In this document: positions 50,685 to 58,978 of the stretch, one piece after another | How positions within the stretch are numbered: position 1 is the stretch's first letter | How the letters are laid out: each line of letters begins with the position of its first letter | Assembly: GCA_947501625.1 (NCBI GenBank) | Contig: CANMWN010000004.1 | Coordinates: forward strand, 124,001-188,000 | Direction of reading: 5' to 3' | Origin: an uncultured Flavobacteriaceae bacterium | GTDB lineage: Bacteria > Bacteroidota > Bacteroidia > Flavobacteriales > Flavobacteriaceae | Length of the DNA stretch: 64,000 nt | Notes under the pieces: model-generated | Told to the model about the DNA's origin: nothing | What the model saw: only the letters and a program-made list of their open reading frames with translations | Database searches by the model: none | Position numbers and translations under genes: made by a program

Positions 50685-51140
50685 TTATTTTTTTAACCGT
50701 ACACTCCATTCGTATTCAAATGAAGATACTTTCTCATTTTGTTCATTATATCCTTCAGATTTTAATACTATAACCTGTCCTTCTCCATTGCCAACAGTTT
50801 GTTGTATTGCTTCAGTTATTTTTTTTCCATCCAAACATTTAAATGTAATTTTCCCTATAGCTTTTTTATAAAATTCTCCTTTTTGATTAGTAACTAACAT
50901 GGAGATTTTTTGTCCGCTTTCAGCAATTTGTTGCATTACCAAAATACCAGTTGTTAATTCTGAAGCCATTCCTTGCACTGCCCAAAACATCGATTTAAAT
51001 GGATTTTGATTGATCCACTTATACCTAACTTTTACTTCCGATTGAGTTTTAGAAATTGAAGTAACTCTAACTCCAGTAAAATATGCTGCAGGCAATTTAA
51101 ACAACAAAAACGTGTTGATTTTTCTTGGTGTAAACTTCAT
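50685..51140 (-). CDS. DUF4442 (hotdog-fold) protein
   Basis: This 151-residue protein resembles DUF4442, a thioesterase-like hotdog fold: a long hydrophobic helix (NQNPFKSMFWAVQGMASELTTGILVM) wrapped by strands (VRVTSISKTQSEVKVRYKW, ISMLVTNQKGEFYKKAIGKITF). The catalytic residues of true acyl-CoA thioesterases are not obvious, so the activity is uncertain. It is the first gene of a pair with the AIM24-type gene and divergent from the DUF4870-padR operon. Confidence 0.82.
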   Translation of the reverse strand: MKFTPRKINTFLLFKLPAAYFTGVRVTSISKTQSEVKVRYKWINQNPFKSMFWAVQGMASELTTGILVMQQIAESGQKISMLVTNQKGEFYKKAIGKITFKCLDGKKITEAIQQTVGNGEGQVIVLKSEGYNEQNEKVSSFEYEWSVRLKK

Positions 51141-51215
51141 TCGGTATTCAATAATTTGGTTACAAGTTACTGTTTTTTTTATTTATTCATATTCGATAAA
51201 AAAATATTTTTTCGC

Positions 51216-51234
51216 TAATATACTACGTATATTA
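51216..51234. promoter_or_regulatory. 19-bp palindrome, candidate PadR operator
   Basis: TAATATAC, TAC, GTATATTA is a perfect 8-bp inverted repeat in the divergent intergenic region, close to an upstream -7 box (51240-51247). PadR regulators bind similar AT-rich dyads, and a padR gene is second in the operon. Confidence 0.45.
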
Positions 51235-51239
51235 AATTG

Positions 51240-51247
51240 TAAATTTG
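51240..51247 (+). promoter_or_regulatory. upstream -7 box of the DUF4870-padR operon
   Basis: TAAATTTG matches TAnnTTTG, five bases after the palindrome. It would give a leader of about 100 bases. Confidence 0.4.
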
Positions 51248-51290
51248 AATCTTAATATGTTAATGAAATGTTAAATTATAGTACTTTGTA

Positions 51291-51322
51291 TTGCATAATA
51301 CCTTTTTTTATTCATATCTTTG
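51291..51322 (+). promoter_or_regulatory. main promoter of the DUF4870-padR-pspC operon
   Basis: TTG (51291-51293), 21 bases, TATCTTTG (51315-51322), 29 bases before the ATG at 51352. Confidence 0.65.
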
Positions 51323-51351
51323 CAATGTAAAATATCTTACATAACAATATT

Positions 51352-51783
51352 ATGACCACAAAAAACGAAAATAGTAACGCTTTTTTAATTCACATTTCTG
51401 CATTTGCAGGATACTTCTTTCCGCTTGGAGGAGTTATTGCTCCGCTAATCTTTTGGCAAGTAAAAAAGAATGAAAGTGAATTTTTGGACAAGCAAGGTAA
51501 GGAAGCAGTCAACTTTAATTTAAGTTTTCTCTTATACTCTATAATATTAGGATTGACATTTATCCCAATCTTTTTTGGAAGTCTTTTTAATGCGATAGAG
51601 AGAATAGATTACACACACAACGACATCTTTTTTGACTTTCCAAGTATGTTAGGATTCTTTGGAGGAATATCATTAATTGGTTTATTAGGAATCATCCGAT
51701 TTGTATTTATTATTCTGGCAGCAATAAGAGCAAATCATGGCGAATATTATAAATATCCGCTAACTATAAAATTCGTCAAATAA
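51352..51783 (+). CDS. DUF4870 membrane protein
   Basis: This 143-residue membrane protein of the DUF4870 (Tic20-like) family begins with ENSNAFLIHISAFAGYFFPLGGVIAPLIFWQVKK, then DKQGKEAVNFNLSFLLYSIIL, the two signature segments. It has about four membrane helices. Function is unknown, but the family often sits with PspC- or head GIN-type envelope genes, as here. padR follows after 21 bases. Confidence 0.88.
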   Translation: MTTKNENSNAFLIHISAFAGYFFPLGGVIAPLIFWQVKKNESEFLDKQGKEAVNFNLSFLLYSIILGLTFIPIFFGSLFNAIERIDYTHNDIFFDFPSMLGFFGGISLIGLLGIIRFVFIILAAIRANHGEYYKYPLTIKFVK

Positions 51784-51804
51784 TAACGAAATAAAACATT
51801 CAAT

Positions 51805-52146
51805 ATGAAGATTGAAAATACAAAAGCGCAAATGCGAAAAGGAGTTTTAGAGTTTTGCATCCTTTCAATATTACAAGGAAAAGATGCCTACACTTCTGAA
51901 ATTTTGGATCACCTAAAAAGCGCAAAATTACTAGTAGTTGAGGGAACAATTTATCCACTACTCACTAGATTAAAAAATGCTGGTTTATTAAGCTATAGAT
52001 GGGAAGAGTCTACATCTGGACCTCCACGCAAATACTATGGATTAACTGAAACAGGAAAATTATTTTTAAAAGAACTAAACACAACTTGGAGCGACTTGGT
52101 AAAAGCAGTTGATCTAGTTACATCAAATAAATCAACGAAAAAATGA
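51805..52146 (+). CDS. PadR-family transcriptional regulator
   Basis: This 113-residue winged-helix repressor has the PadR pattern: AQMRKGVLEFCILSILQGKDAYTSEILDHL, the wing GTIYPLLTRLKNAGLLSYRWEES and TSGPPRKYYGLTETGKLFLKEL. PadR proteins release DNA on binding a small molecule. The stop overlaps the pspC-type ATG (ATGA), so translation is coupled. It probably controls its own operon, with a palindrome upstream as candidate site. Confidence 0.92.
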   Translation: MKIENTKAQMRKGVLEFCILSILQGKDAYTSEILDHLKSAKLLVVEGTIYPLLTRLKNAGLLSYRWEESTSGPPRKYYGLTETGKLFLKELNTTWSDLVKAVDLVTSNKSTKK

Positions 52147-53903
52147 ACAAAACTATTAACATAAATCTCGGAGGATTGTTTTTTCATATTGATGAAAATG
52201 CATATCAGAAATTAAATAAATATTTAACGGCTATCCGAAAATCTTTGAGTGACGATCCTCAAGGAAGAGATGAAATCATTAAGGATATAGAATTACGAAT
52301 AAGCGAACTATTATCTGACAAGATTGTTGACGAACGCCAAGTTGTAAGTGAAAATGACATTGCTGACATTATTGAAGTGATGGGTCAACCAGAGGATTAT
52401 AATGTAGACGAAGAATTGTTTACTGAATCAACAACTTACTCTAGAAAAAGAAAAACATCTAAAAAATTATATAGAGATATTGATGACAAGTTTTTAGGTG
52501 GAGTTGCTTCAGGAACTGCGCATTATGTTGGAATAGAACCAATATGGTCTAGAATAATTTGGTTGATAGCTGCATTTGGGACTGGATTTGGGTTTTTAAT
52601 CTATATTTTACTTTGGATATTGGTTCCAAAAGCAGAATCTACTGCCGAAAAACTCGAAATGGAAGGTGAAACTGTGAACATTGATAATATTGAACGTAAA
52701 ATAAGAGAAGAATTTACTTCGGTATCTGATAAAGTAAAAGAAAGTGCTACAGAAGTATCTGGTAAAATTAAAGACGGTGCTAATGAAGTTTCTAATAAAA
52801 TAAAAAAAAAATACGGAAATAAATCCAAATCAGGATTGCAAGAATTCTTAGATACTCTAGGACAGATTTTAATCACTATACTTAAAGTATTTGCAAAGTT
52901 TATCGGAGTATTAATCATCTTTGTTTCTGCTATTGTTTTATTATCTCTTATCATTAGTTTGTTCTCAATAGGTAGTTTAGAGTTTTTAGGTTTTGGTGAT
53001 GAATTTATAAATTATCCAACAGCATTTTTCAACTCCTATTTTCCACATTGGTTAATTCTATTGCTATTTTTTACAGCAGTAGCAATACCAGTAATTGTAT
53101 TGTTTATGCTTGGGTTAAAGATTCTATCAAACAATGCTAAATCTTTTGGAAAAGTAACTGGCTTAACATTATTAGCGCTTTGGATACTTTCAATATTAGG
53201 ATTAGTTTTCTCAGGTTTAGATTTTGCAAGCAAATACAGGTATCAGGGAATTGACACTCAAACCAATGATATTGAATTAATAGCCAATGACACTTTGAAT
53301 ATTTCAATGGTTGGAAACGACACGTATCAGGATACAAAATATTTAAAGCATAACCATAATTTCAACATTATTAATGTTGATGGAAATGAAAAGGTATATT
53401 CAACTAATGTAGATTTTGACATCAGAAAAAGTAACAATGACATGGCTTATATAAAAATAAGAAAAGAAGCCAGAGGAAGAAATTATGAAAATGCTAATGA
53501 AAACGCAGCAAAAATTGAATATCAATTTAACTTAAATGATTCAAAATTAGAATTAGATGGTTATTTCTTAAACGACATTTCAAACTCATTCTTTGATCAA
53601 CAAATAGATGTAATTCTATATTTACCTGAAGGTGCAACTATCTATTTAGATAAATCAACAAGAACTTTCTTAGACGATGTTGCTAATAAACAAAACATCT
53701 ACGATAGAAGTATGACAAATCATTACTATGTAATGGGGAAAAATGAATTGAATTGTATTGATTGTAAAAGTTATAACTCTTCGGATGATGAAGATGACAA
53801 AGTAAACCTCAAAATCGATGAAGATAGTTTAAATTTAAATATCAATACCGATGACGGCGAAGTTGAAATGAAAATTGATCAAAACGGATTAACAATAAGT
53901 TAA
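52143..53903 (+). CDS. PspC domain envelope protein
   Basis: This is a 586-residue protein. An N-terminal soluble helical part (1-90, MNKTININLGGLFFHIDENA, DEIIKDIELRISELL) is followed by a PspC domain with its membrane hairpin (about 108-164, KLYRDIDDKFLGGVASGTA). Next comes a charged repeat helix (about 185-225: SDKVKESATEVSGKIK, DGANEVSNKIKKK), then three more membrane helices (about 240-370) and a C-terminal beta-rich domain (about 400-586, VILYLPEGATIYLDKS) with an acidic end. PspC senses envelope stress in the phage-shock system. The C-terminal domain resembles LiaF/head GIN modules. Confidence 0.88.
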   Translation: MNKTININLGGLFFHIDENAYQKLNKYLTAIRKSLSDDPQGRDEIIKDIELRISELLSDKIVDERQVVSENDIADIIEVMGQPEDYNVDEELFTESTTYSRKRKTSKKLYRDIDDKFLGGVASGTAHYVGIEPIWSRIIWLIAAFGTGFGFLIYILLWILVPKAESTAEKLEMEGETVNIDNIERKIREEFTSVSDKVKESATEVSGKIKDGANEVSNKIKKKYGNKSKSGLQEFLDTLGQILITILKVFAKFIGVLIIFVSAIVLLSLIISLFSIGSLEFLGFGDEFINYPTAFFNSYFPHWLILLLFFTAVAIPVIVLFMLGLKILSNNAKSFGKVTGLTLLALWILSILGLVFSGLDFASKYRYQGIDTQTNDIELIANDTLNISMVGNDTYQDTKYLKHNHNFNIINVDGNEKVYSTNVDFDIRKSNNDMAYIKIRKEARGRNYENANENAAKIEYQFNLNDSKLELDGYFLNDISNSFFDQQIDVILYLPEGATIYLDKSTRTFLDDVANKQNIYDRSMTNHYYVMGKNELNCIDCKSYNSSDDEDDKVNLKIDEDSLNLNINTDDGEVEMKIDQNGLTIS

Positions 53904-53912
53904 AACAAAGTA

Positions 53913-54791
53913 ATGAAAAAGGTATTCATAACACTTTTATCGTTAATTATTCTATTTATTCTATTGATGTATTTCAATATTATTTGGAAGTCTCCATCGT
54001 ATTATAAAGTTAGTAATTATGTAACATTACAGGAGCCAATAATGAATATGAAAGATTATGAGTCTATTTGGGAAACGCATAGAAGACCATATATATATTC
54101 AATAGAATCAAAAAATGGTGGAAGAGCAACTATTGTTGGTGTAGAACACACTAACGACCCAAAGCATTCTCAATTTGACACTATTAATAGGCTTTGGAAT
54201 GATATAAAACCAAATGTTGCATTGGTCGAAGGCAGAATGGGTTTTATGTTTACTTGGTTTATGGACCCTATTGAAAAGTATGGAGAAAGTGGTTTAGTTT
54301 CATCACTTGCAAAAAAGGACAATGTTGAATTATATACTTGGGAACCAACAAGAGATGACGAAATTCCAATTCTATTAAAAAAACAATCAGCAGATAAGAT
54401 TGCTGTTTTCTATTCTTTTAGAGCATTTTTCAGTAATCAAAGAAATGGAAAATATCAAAACCCTGAGGGAAAATTACAAGAATATTTAGAAGACAGAACT
54501 GATTATGATAAAATTAGAAATATTTATACTTCTTGGAAACAATTAGACAGTGTTTGGAATAAAGATTTCCCTAACCTTAACTGGAGAGAATATTCTACTG
54601 GGAATGGATGGCCTGACGGATACTTACATGATCTTTGGAATGGTTCAAACTTGGCAAGAGATGAGCAATTAATTCAAATCATTTTAGAAGAAGTAAATAA
54701 AGGGAATAATGTCTTTGCAACTGTTGGTGTAAGCCATGCCCCAAGAATAGAGAAGACTTTAAAAAAAGCGCTTAATTACAGTTCGTACTAA
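53913..54791 (+). CDS. TraB/GumN-like (TIKI superfamily) membrane-anchored protein
   Basis: This 292-residue protein has an N-terminal membrane anchor (about 5-23). The body has two GxxH motifs, ATIVGVEHTNDP near residues 73-83 and ATVGVSHAPRIE near 272-282, with an acidic residue in VALVEGRMGFM. Paired GxxH plus Glu is the mark of the TraB/TIKI/EreA metal-hydrolase superfamily. The fold is inferred from these motifs only. It is nine bases after the PspC gene, so it belongs to the same operon, but its substrate is unknown. Confidence 0.65.
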   Translation: MKKVFITLLSLIILFILLMYFNIIWKSPSYYKVSNYVTLQEPIMNMKDYESIWETHRRPYIYSIESKNGGRATIVGVEHTNDPKHSQFDTINRLWNDIKPNVALVEGRMGFMFTWFMDPIEKYGESGLVSSLAKKDNVELYTWEPTRDDEIPILLKKQSADKIAVFYSFRAFFSNQRNGKYQNPEGKLQEYLEDRTDYDKIRNIYTSWKQLDSVWNKDFPNLNWREYSTGNGWPDGYLHDLWNGSNLARDEQLIQIILEEVNKGNNVFATVGVSHAPRIEKTLKKALNYSSY

Positions 54792-54840
54792 GAATACAAC
54801 AATTGAGAATAAGAAATTATTATTAAAACATATTTAAAAA

Positions 54841-54848
54841 TACTTTTG
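54841..54848 (+). promoter_or_regulatory. -7 box of the head GIN gene
   Basis: TACTTTTG matches TAnnTTTG, 20 bases before the ATG. It may allow separate expression of the last gene in the module. Confidence 0.45.
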
Positions 54849-54868
54849 AACAAACTAAAACAACTATT

Positions 54869-55582
54869 ATGATGAAAACAAAATTAGCAATCTTATTATT
54901 AGTCCTTATTTCTACTACCTCTTGTATGTTTGACGGATTTGGAATAAAAGGAAATGGAAATGTGGTTTCGGAAGACCGAAAAATATCTTCTGATTTTGAT
55001 GCCATTAAAGTAAGTCAAGGAATAAACCTATACTTAACTCAAGGAAATGAAACAGGCTTATCAGTAGAAGTAGATGAAAACATTTTAGACCTTCTCGTTA
55101 CCGAGATTGAGGGTGATGTTTTAAAAATCTATTTTGAAAAAAATGTATCAAGAGCAACTAAAAATGTATACTTAACTGCCAATAAATTGAACAGTATTAA
55201 ATCCTCTAGCGGTTCATCTGTAAAAGGGGAAGGTACTTTTAAGTCTAAGTCTATGGTATTAAAGTCTAGTAGTGGTAGTGAAATTAAATTAAACTTAGAT
55301 GCCGAAAATGTTACCTGTTCTACATCTAGTGGTGCCGATATTAGAGTTAGTGGAATAACGAATACGTTCAATGGAGATGCAAGTAGTGGAAGTCAAATTG
55401 ATGCTGATGCATTAAAAGCGCAAGTAAGTATTGTTGATGTTTCTAGCGGAGCAAATATAGACACTTATGCAAGTGAAAAAATTGTTGCAAATGCTAGTAG
55501 CGGTGGAGATATTGACTTTTATGGAAATCCAAAATCAGTAAATAAATCAAAATCTTCTGGCGGAAGTATTTCTAAAAACTAA
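54869..55582 (+). CDS. head GIN (DUF2807) domain lipoprotein
   Basis: This 237-residue protein has a type II signal peptide (lipobox TTSC, near residue 19) and a right-handed beta-solenoid of the head GIN/DUF2807 class. Repeating turns are SIKSSSGSSVKGEG, VLKSSSGSEIKLNL, VTCSTSSGADIRVSG, FNGDASSGSQIDAD and VSSGANIDTY, each with an SSG(S/A) turn. Such lipoproteins are common at the Bacteroidota surface, but the function is unknown. The ATG at 54872 is an equal alternative start. A strong terminator follows. Confidence 0.9.
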   Translation: MMKTKLAILLLVLISTTSCMFDGFGIKGNGNVVSEDRKISSDFDAIKVSQGINLYLTQGNETGLSVEVDENILDLLVTEIEGDVLKIYFEKNVSRATKNVYLTANKLNSIKSSSGSSVKGEGTFKSKSMVLKSSSGSEIKLNLDAENVTCSTSSGADIRVSGITNTFNGDASSGSQIDADALKAQVSIVDVSSGANIDTYASEKIVANASSGGDIDFYGNPKSVNKSKSSGGSISKN

Positions 55583-55698
55583 ACCTTATTAGATAGTAAC
55601 TAACCGTACTATTTAATTGCATTGTTATCAGTTAAAATATTTTAAAAACATGATTCTCTTTTAAAATAATTATAAAACTTAACTAAACAAGCAATTTT

Positions 55699-55738
55699 GC
55701 AGTAACACCTGTTGTTGTTGGGTGTTACTGCTTTTTTT
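55699..55738 (+). terminator. terminator after the head GIN gene
   Basis: GCAGTAACACC (55699-55709) pairs perfectly with GGTGTTACTGC (55721-55731), loop of 11, then T7. Confidence 0.92.
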
Positions 55739-55781
55739 GTCGTAGTACGACAGTCAATCATACTATTAACAAAGTTTTTTC

Positions 55782-56717
55782 TTAGGCTTTAGGCAAGAAA
55801 ACTTCAGCCATCATACAACGAGCACTTCCTCCTCCACATACTTCAATTGTTGACAAGGGACTTGATATTATTGTACAACTTTTTTCGATAACTGCTCTTT
55901 GACTTTCAGTCAAACTTCCCTCTGCCGATTTTGACATTACCAAATAGCGTTCATCATTATTACCTATTACTTGTAACATATTTCCAGCAAAACTATTTAC
56001 TTGTTTTTCGGTAATTGATATAATTGTTTTACCACTTTCCTTCAAGTGTTTTATTAAATTTTTTCGCTCTTTTTTATCATCAATTGATTCTAAACACACC
56101 ACAGCAAACTCTTCAGCCACACACATCATAACATTGGTATGATATATTTCTTTTCTTTTATTTTCAACAGTTTGGAATGATTTAAATAAAATAGGTGTGT
56201 ATTCAAAATCTTCACAAAACTCAATCATTAATTCTTCATCTGCTCTTGGTGATAAAGCACAATACGCTTTTTTATGTATTCTATCTAAAATCAAACTTCC
56301 TGTACCTTCCAAAAAATACTCTTCTTCTTCGGCTGATGAATAATCAACCACATTTTCTATTAAAAAACCTTTTTGTTCCAATATATCAAAAACATCTTCT
56401 CTCCGCTCTTTTCTTCTATTCTCAGCAAACATTGGATATATTGCGACAGTTCCATCTTGATGAAAAGAAATCCAATTATTGGGAAATATAGAATCAGGAG
56501 TGTTTTTTTCTTTTATATCATCTATTACTATTACATCTATACCTACTGTTCGTAACTTATCAACCAAACCATTAAATTCTTTCAACGCTTTTAATTGAAT
56601 AGCTTCAGGTAAAACATTGGTTATTGATTTTTGATAATAATTATTTACTGAAGTTTGTTCATTCATCCTAAAGTTTATTGGACGAATCATCAAAATTGTA
56701 TTGGTAATTTGTTTCAC
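55782..56717 (-). CDS. ctlX: citrulline utilization hydrolase CtlX-type protein
   Basis: This 311-residue amidinotransferase-fold enzyme of the CtlX class (arginine deiminase superfamily) shows FPNNWISFHQDGTVAIYPMFAENRR near residue 80, the acid pair in LEGTGSLILDRI and the C-terminal catalytic Cys in EVCGGGSARCMMAEVF. CtlX is thought to break down citrulline. The start is the GTG at 56717 (VKQITNTILMIRPINFRMNEQT), which fits family N-termini. An ATG at 56777 would put the -7 box inside the gene. An arginase gene lies about 2.3 kb away. The substrate is assigned by family. Confidence 0.8.
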   Translation of the reverse strand: MKQITNTILMIRPINFRMNEQTSVNNYYQKSITNVLPEAIQLKALKEFNGLVDKLRTVGIDVIVIDDIKEKNTPDSIFPNNWISFHQDGTVAIYPMFAENRRKERREDVFDILEQKGFLIENVVDYSSAEEEEYFLEGTGSLILDRIHKKAYCALSPRADEELMIEFCEDFEYTPILFKSFQTVENKRKEIYHTNVMMCVAEEFAVVCLESIDDKKERKNLIKHLKESGKTIISITEKQVNSFAGNMLQVIGNNDERYLVMSKSAEGSLTESQRAVIEKSCTIISSPLSTIEVCGGGSARCMMAEVFLPKA

Positions 56718-56740
56718 TTTATGATTGATTAGGTTACCGA

Positions 56741-56748
56741 CAAATTTA
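56741..56748 (-). promoter_or_regulatory. -7 box of the ctlX gene
   Basis: On the minus strand this reads TAAATTTG, 23 bases before the GTG at 56717. It supports that start against the upstream ATG at 56777. Confidence 0.55.
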
Positions 56749-56776
56749 CCAAGAAAGTAAATACTAATTTCAGTCA

Positions 56777-56807
56777 TTTTGTTAATTAATCTAAATTATT
56801 ATATTTG
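56777..56807 (+). promoter_or_regulatory. promoter of the sulfotransferase gene
   Basis: TTTTG (56777-56781), 18 bases, TATATTTG (56800-56807), 19 bases before the ATG. The TTG here is in frame with the gene but is a -33 box, not a start. Confidence 0.8.
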
Positions 56808-56826
56808 TAAACAAAAAAAATGCACT

Positions 56827-57432
56827 ATGAGCAAAGTATTCGGTATTGGTTGGGCTAAAACTGGGACTACTACCCTTGCAAAATGCCTTGAAATATTAGG
56901 TTACAACCATCAAACACAAAAACTTTATTTAACATTCGATTACGAAAAAAAAGACTTTACTCGTATTTTTGAAGTAGTTGATAAATATGATTCTTTTGAC
57001 GATTGGCCTTGGTTATTAATGTATAAAGAGTTTGACAAACAGTATCCTGGCAGCAAATTTATCCTTACTACTAGAGAGCATTCATCATGGGTGAATAGTT
57101 ATAAAAACATGATTAAAACTCAAGGAAAAGCTTCTAAACACATGAATAGAGTCAGATCTATTTTGTATGATTTACCCTTTCCTAACGTAACCAAAGAACA
57201 ACTCATAAATAGATACAGCAAACATGTTGCTGATGTTGAAGAATACTTTAAAGATCGTCCAGATGATTTATTAATTGTTTCATGGAAAAATGGTGACGGT
57301 TGGAAAGAAATATGTGAATTCTTGGGTAAAGATATTCCTGATCAAGATTTTCCACATGCCAATCAAGGAGATTACAAAAAGAAAGAACCTAATTACATTA
57401 TCAAAAGAATAAAAGAAATTTTTTCTAGTTAA
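56827..57432 (+). CDS. sulfotransferase family protein
   Basis: This 201-residue P-loop protein has the 5'-phosphosulfate loop GIGWAKTGTTTLAKCLEILG (about 6-25), and the 3'-phosphate-binding region KFILTTREHSSWVNSYKNM (about 77-95) with the conserved Arg and Ser. The C-terminal WKNGDGWKEICEFLG segment matches the Sulfotransfer_4-like group. It would transfer sulfate from PAPS to an alcohol or sugar. The acceptor is unknown, and no PAPS synthesis gene is near. It is convergent with the thioredoxin-like gene (six bases apart). Confidence 0.85.
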   Translation: MSKVFGIGWAKTGTTTLAKCLEILGYNHQTQKLYLTFDYEKKDFTRIFEVVDKYDSFDDWPWLLMYKEFDKQYPGSKFILTTREHSSWVNSYKNMIKTQGKASKHMNRVRSILYDLPFPNVTKEQLINRYSKHVADVEEYFKDRPDDLLIVSWKNGDGWKEICEFLGKDIPDQDFPHANQGDYKKKEPNYIIKRIKEIFSS

Positions 57433-57438
57433 TTTTTT

Positions 57439-58053
57439 TTATTTTTTCAATAATTCCGCAAGGTCATCAATAGTGTTTTGACCTTTATCTTTATTGTACC
57501 AACGTTGCAAGTCCTCTTTAAACTCAGGAGTTAATTTTCCATAAGTATACTTATAATCATTCACAAGTTTAGTTGCTTCACTTGGTCTAGGACCGTATGT
57601 ATCTATAACTTTGTTAGTTTTATTACCAAGCATTATAACCTTGGGAATTGATCTATTACCATTGGTCAAAAAAGCATCCATTAATTCAGGGTGCTCATCA
57701 CGCATTACAACTTTAATATCAATATTCTCATTTAGTTCTGCTACTTTGTTCATCGCAGGCATCACATGAGCAGCATCACCACACCAACTTTCGGTAAGCA
57801 CTAACCACGTAGTTGGGTTTTTATATTTTACAATCTCATTTTTAGCCTCATCATTCACTTTCAATGTCTTATTCCAACGTTTAAATCTACGTTGATTCAA
57901 CATAGTATAATTAATCAATGCTTCCGTTTTTTCTTCTCCTGTTGTTGAGTTATTAGCAGCAAGTTCATTTATAAGTTCTACAAACTCATTATAAGTTATA
58001 GCATCTTTTAAAGCATCATTGATTATAATATCTATATTTTTTGATTGTTTCAT
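57439..58053 (-). CDS. thioredoxin-fold protein with CxxA site
   Basis: This is a 204-residue cytoplasmic protein without signal peptide. The thioredoxin fold spans about 75-200 with WLVLTESWCGDAAHVMPAMNKVAE and the cis-Pro loop RSIPKVIML. The active site reads Cys-Gly-Asp-Ala, so the resolving Cys is replaced by Ala. It could act as a monothiol enzyme or peroxidase-like protein but not as a classical dithiol reductase. The N-terminal 70 residues are helical. Its substrate cannot be told from context. Confidence 0.82.
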   Translation of the reverse strand: MKQSKNIDIIINDALKDAITYNEFVELINELAANNSTTGEEKTEALINYTMLNQRRFKRWNKTLKVNDEAKNEIVKYKNPTTWLVLTESWCGDAAHVMPAMNKVAELNENIDIKVVMRDEHPELMDAFLTNGNRSIPKVIMLGNKTNKVIDTYGPRPSEATKLVNDYKYTYGKLTPEFKEDLQRWYNKDKGQNTIDDLAELLKK

Positions 58054-58159
58054 AAGTATAATTTTATGTTCAATAAGACGTGAAATTTATGTTTACTTAC
58101 AAAAATCAGTATATTCGTAAAACACTTATTTTAACTCTAATTATTATACTAAACCAACA

Positions 58160-58942
58160 ATGATAAAACTCTTTAGAAAAATTAGACAAAACTTACTTTC
58201 AGAAGGAAAAACTGGAAAGTATTTTAAATATGCAATTGGTGAAATTGTACTTGTTGTTATTGGAATTTTGATTGCATTAGGTATCAATAATTGGAATGAA
58301 AATCGTAAAGATCATAATTCAGAAAAAGCCGTTTTGATGAATCTTAAAAAAGAATTTCAATTAAATTTAGAAATGATAAACAATTATCTTGAGGGTGATT
58401 ATGAAATAGTAAAAGGGTGCATTAAGATTACAGATATTATTCGTTCGAATAATTTAGAAAACGAATCTAACAAACTTGATAGTTTGCTTTATGTCATTGA
58501 AAATTTTGCTGCATTTCCTGCCAAAACAGGTGTCGTTGACGAATTAATTAATTCAGGTAAACTTAACATTATAACAAATGATTCTTTGAGAATGAAATTA
58601 ACTGGATGGTCATCTTTCCTTATAAATGCGAAAGAAGATAGCGAATATCGATTTGAAAACTATCACTTAAACTTAATGCCATTTTTAATAAAAAACTTTC
58701 CACTTGCCAATGGAGAACTAAACAAAAAAATGGAAAACGTTATAACAGGGGATTTGCTTCCAAATTATAAAGAACAATCTCAATTTAAAGCGGATTATAG
58801 TAATTTAAATCTAATGGAATTTGAAAATGTTATTTGGCATCAAAAACACAATACTGATTATGTAATAATCGAAAACTATACACTTAAAAAGGAAATCTTA
58901 TCTATTCTTAAAATTATTGAACGTGAACTTACAAATAAATAA
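58160..58942 (+). CDS. DUF6090 family membrane protein
   Basis: This 260-residue protein has a conserved N-terminus MIKLFRKIRQNLLSEGKTGK, then YFKYAIGEIVLVVIGILIAL with one membrane helix (about 26-44) and GINNWNENRKD. These are the marks of DUF6090, a family expanded in Flavobacteriaceae. The remaining 200 residues are helical and extracytoplasmic, with no known motif. Function unknown. It is divergent from the thioredoxin-like gene. Confidence 0.85.
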   Translation: MIKLFRKIRQNLLSEGKTGKYFKYAIGEIVLVVIGILIALGINNWNENRKDHNSEKAVLMNLKKEFQLNLEMINNYLEGDYEIVKGCIKITDIIRSNNLENESNKLDSLLYVIENFAAFPAKTGVVDELINSGKLNIITNDSLRMKLTGWSSFLINAKEDSEYRFENYHLNLMPFLIKNFPLANGELNKKMENVITGDLLPNYKEQSQFKADYSNLNLMEFENVIWHQKHNTDYVIIENYTLKKEILSILKIIERELTNK

Positions 58943-58978
58943 CGAAAGCACAACAAAGTACTGCTAAACCAAAGTTAT

